The notes below the pieces were generated by a model, which saw only the letters and a list, made by a program, of their open reading frames with translations, had not been told where the DNA came from and ran no database searches. A DNA stretch of 7,480 bases from an uncultured Geobacteraceae bacterium (GTDB lineage: Bacteria > Desulfobacterota > Desulfuromonadia > Desulfuromonadales > Geopsychrobacteraceae), in assembly GCA_937958075.1 (NCBI GenBank), contig CALFFB010000077.1, positions 1 through 7,480 on the forward strand. Direction: 5' to 3'. A program made the position numbers and the translations under genes. Below, piece by piece: positions 6,331 to 7,480 of the stretch (positions are counted from its first letter, which is position 1; every line of letters begins with the position of its first letter).

Positions 6331-6335
6331 GGATC
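6324..6335. repeat. 12-bp perfect palindrome over the start codon
   Basis: GATCCATGGATC (6324-6335) is a perfect palindrome that includes the minus-strand ATG (6328-6330) of the first bd-like gene and the end of its ribosome-binding site. It may be chance, since the last bases belong to the anti-Shine-Dalgarno match, but it could affect initiation if the leader pairs. Confidence 0.4.
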
Positions 6336-6342
6336 ACCTCCT
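6331..6342 (-). promoter_or_regulatory. Full-length Shine-Dalgarno sequence AGGAGGTGATCC
   Basis: On the minus strand AGGAGGTGATCC directly precedes the ATG. It is a 12-base perfect complement of the conserved 3' end of bacterial 16S rRNA (GGATCACCTCCT), with the AGGAGG core six bases from the start codon. Most genes match only 4-6 bases. It fixes the start at 6330 and suggests strong initiation. Confidence 0.85.
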
Positions 6343-6389
6343 GGGCAAAGGGTGTTTTCAGAAAATGGACCAGGAATTCTCTGTCGATG

Positions 6390-6418
6390 AAAGTAGCACA
6401 GAAAATGTGTGTTTACAA
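6390..6418 (-). promoter_or_regulatory. Candidate promoter for the bd-like operon
   Basis: On the minus strand TTGTAA (complement of 6413-6418) is followed after 17 bp by TACTTT (complement of 6390-6395). The match is moderate (four of six at -35, about three of six at -10), but the spacing is ideal and the site lies 60-90 bp upstream of the ATG. No convincing terminator separates it from the upstream barrel gene, so read-through is also possible. Confidence 0.35.
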
Positions 6419-6425
6419 TGTGTGT
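6404..6425. repeat. Direct repeat AATGTGTGT x2, 13-bp period
   Basis: AATGTGTGT occurs at 6404-6412 and again at 6417-6425. One copy lies in the spacer of the proposed minus-strand promoter and the other abuts or overlaps its -35 element. This arrangement would suit a regulator binding tandem sites, but no regulator is identified. Confidence 0.5.
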
Positions 6426-6500
6426 CGTTCATCGATTTTTTGCTGCCCGATTGTGTTCGGAAGGGCATTGAAACGCGTACGACACGGGACGTTGTTGCTC

Positions 6501-7480
6501 TCAGAAGCGGAAGGAGAGGCTGCTGATGACATGGAAAAAACGATCTTCATCGTCGAGGGTTTCCTGACCGGCCGTCACCTGCACCACCCAGTGCCACTGC
6601 GACCCGATGCTCGTCAGAAAAAGGACCTGCCCCTGATGAAGCAGGGACTGTTCTTCTGAAGCGTGTTCCAGCTGGTATTCCGCCTCAATCTGAATGCGAC
6701 GGGTCAGCTGGTGCTGCCAGTTGGCGGTGAGATTGGTGACAAGCTCTTCCTCTTCGGTGAAATAGCCGCTGCCCAGGGCCAGACTCAGGTGCGGCCGGGC
6801 CTGCCAGATCAGCTGCACATTGGGGTTCCACTGATTGGGGCGCAAGCTGCCGTAACTCTCGTGATACAGACTGACGACGGATTCCAGCACTGGCGTCAGA
6901 GCGTGCCCCCAGCTCATGCCGACCAGGGTCTGTGCCTCGATATTCAGGGCGGCGCGGCCGCTGTCCAGGTCGTACACCGGATCCGGATCGCGTTCACGGA
7001 CATAGCTGACATCCAGCCGGTTGCGCTGACCGTGCCAGCTGAATCGGGCGTAGCCGGTGAGCAGCTCGTCGTTGTCTCCCAGGGGGTAGAAACTGCTGCC
7101 ACTGCGGGCGAAGGACTCATAACGCAGCTGAACATCGCTCCGCATGGCCGGGCTGAAATCTTTTTGATACTGGACATAAACGCCTTGCCGCCGGAGCTGA
7201 AAATCATAATCCCTGTAGATCAGACTATATTGGCGGATATTGCCGCGCAGCACGCCGACGGCCAGGTGGGAATCGGCATCCAGATCCCGACCGGCATGCA
7301 GCGTTAACGTCTGCTCCTGCCAGCGGTAGATATGCCGTTCAAGGGCGGGCAGATATTCCTTCTCCTGGTTCCAGTTGTAATGCAACCGGACTAGCCAGTT
7401 ATCGCCAGGCGCCCTGGCGGAAGGTGATGCCAGGGGCGCAAGAGGCTGATTGTTCTCTGAAAAATCGTCAGCGACCGCAG
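6501..7480 (-). CDS. Outer-membrane beta-barrel protein, C-terminal part (5' end beyond right edge)
   Basis: The minus-strand frame stays open from the right edge to a TGA at 6501-6503, giving about 326 residues of an incomplete protein. A TTG at 7383-7385 could be read as a start but is internal: the frame continues upstream through a Pro/Ala/Ser-rich linker (PLAPLASPSARAPGD) to the edge. The rest is typical beta-barrel sequence: many short amphipathic strands with alternating aromatic and polar residues (YSLIYRDYDFQL, GVYVQYQKDF, DVQLRYESF, IQIEAEYQLEH), charged loops, no Cys and no haem motifs. The C-terminus, SSLSFRF, ends in Phe, the usual signal for BAM-mediated insertion. Family and cargo are not recognised. 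It could be a stand-alone porin or the barrel domain of a larger protein with an N-terminal periplasmic region. It lies 170 bp upstream of the bd-like pair on the same strand, so it may belong to the same transcription unit. Confidence 0.8.
   Translation of the reverse strand, partial: AVADDFSENNQPLAPLASPSARAPGDNWLVRLHYNWNQEKEYLPALERHIYRWQEQTLTLHAGRDLDADSHLAVGVLRGNIRQYSLIYRDYDFQLRRQGVYVQYQKDFSPAMRSDVQLRYESFARSGSSFYPLGDNDELLTGYARFSWHGQRNRLDVSYVRERDPDPVYDLDSGRAALNIEAQTLVGMSWGHALTPVLESVVSLYHESYGSLRPNQWNPNVQLIWQARPHLSLALGSGYFTEEEELVTNLTANWQHQLTRRIQIEAEYQLEHASEEQSLLHQGQVLFLTSIGSQWHWVVQVTAGQETLDDEDRFFHVISSLSFRF

Noticed and set aside
5494..6390. 298-codon plus-strand frame opposite the 357-residue membrane protein
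   Set aside because: Extremely Gln/His/Gly-rich sequence, as produced by the complement of a Leu/Val/Ala-rich membrane protein; no independent evidence.
6444..6467. Inverted repeat TGCCC...GGGCA with inner CCGA/TCGG as a terminator for the barrel gene
   Set aside because: In the direction of the barrel gene it is followed by an A-run, not a T-run, so it does not fit an intrinsic terminator; it may be only a weak hairpin.
7383..7385. TTG as the true start of the outer-membrane barrel protein
   Set aside because: The frame stays open to the window edge, no signal peptide follows the TTG and no Shine-Dalgarno sequence precedes it, so the gene is treated as truncated by the edge.

Overview
The window most likely comes from an anaerobic, metal- or sulfur-respiring deltaproteobacterium of the Desulfuromonas/Geobacter type. 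This is inferred from three things: two unrelated c-type cytochromes with eight haem motifs each in 7.5 kb, a NifX-like/UPF0251 gene pair of the kind common in such anaerobes, and GC-rich coding sequence. No taxonomic marker gene is present, so the assignment is provisional.

Layout. Positions 1-72 (minus strand) hold only the first 24 codons of a response-regulator receiver domain that runs off the left edge. A gene-free divergent region (73-326) carries a plausible sigma70-type promoter overlapped by a 16-bp near-palindrome. It precedes a plus-strand pair: a small NifX/MTH1175-like cofactor-binding protein with a His-rich tail (327-716) and a UPF0251 (DUF134) helix-turn-helix protein (732-1049). 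An exported octaheme tetrathionate-reductase-family cytochrome (1135-2538) follows on the same strand. A strong bidirectional hairpin terminator (2582-2629) separates it from a convergent minus-strand operon.

That operon is the most interesting part. It consists of a 357-residue multi-helix membrane protein (5257-6330) and, overlapping it by 4 bases, an 858-residue protein (2684-5260). Both can be read by eye as members of the cytochrome bd (CydA) superfamily. The larger has eight predicted helices carrying CydA-like haem-site residues (His24, Glu105/Glu112, Glu306 in an E-x-G-R-x-P motif). It then continues into a periplasmic monohaem cytochrome c domain, a haem-free domain and a seven-haem tail. 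It lacks the TM5 histidine and the long Q-loop of quinol oxidases. The smaller paralog keeps a TM5 histidine but lacks the acidic helix-3 residues. Together they look like a heterodimeric, cytochrome-c-linked bd-type complex, working either as an oxygen reductase fed by periplasmic cytochromes or as a membrane-to-periplasm electron conduit. Upstream on the same strand lies the C-terminal part of an outer-membrane beta-barrel protein (6501 to the right edge), which might be the outer-membrane partner.

No tRNA, rRNA, CRISPR array, insertion sequence or phage gene was seen.
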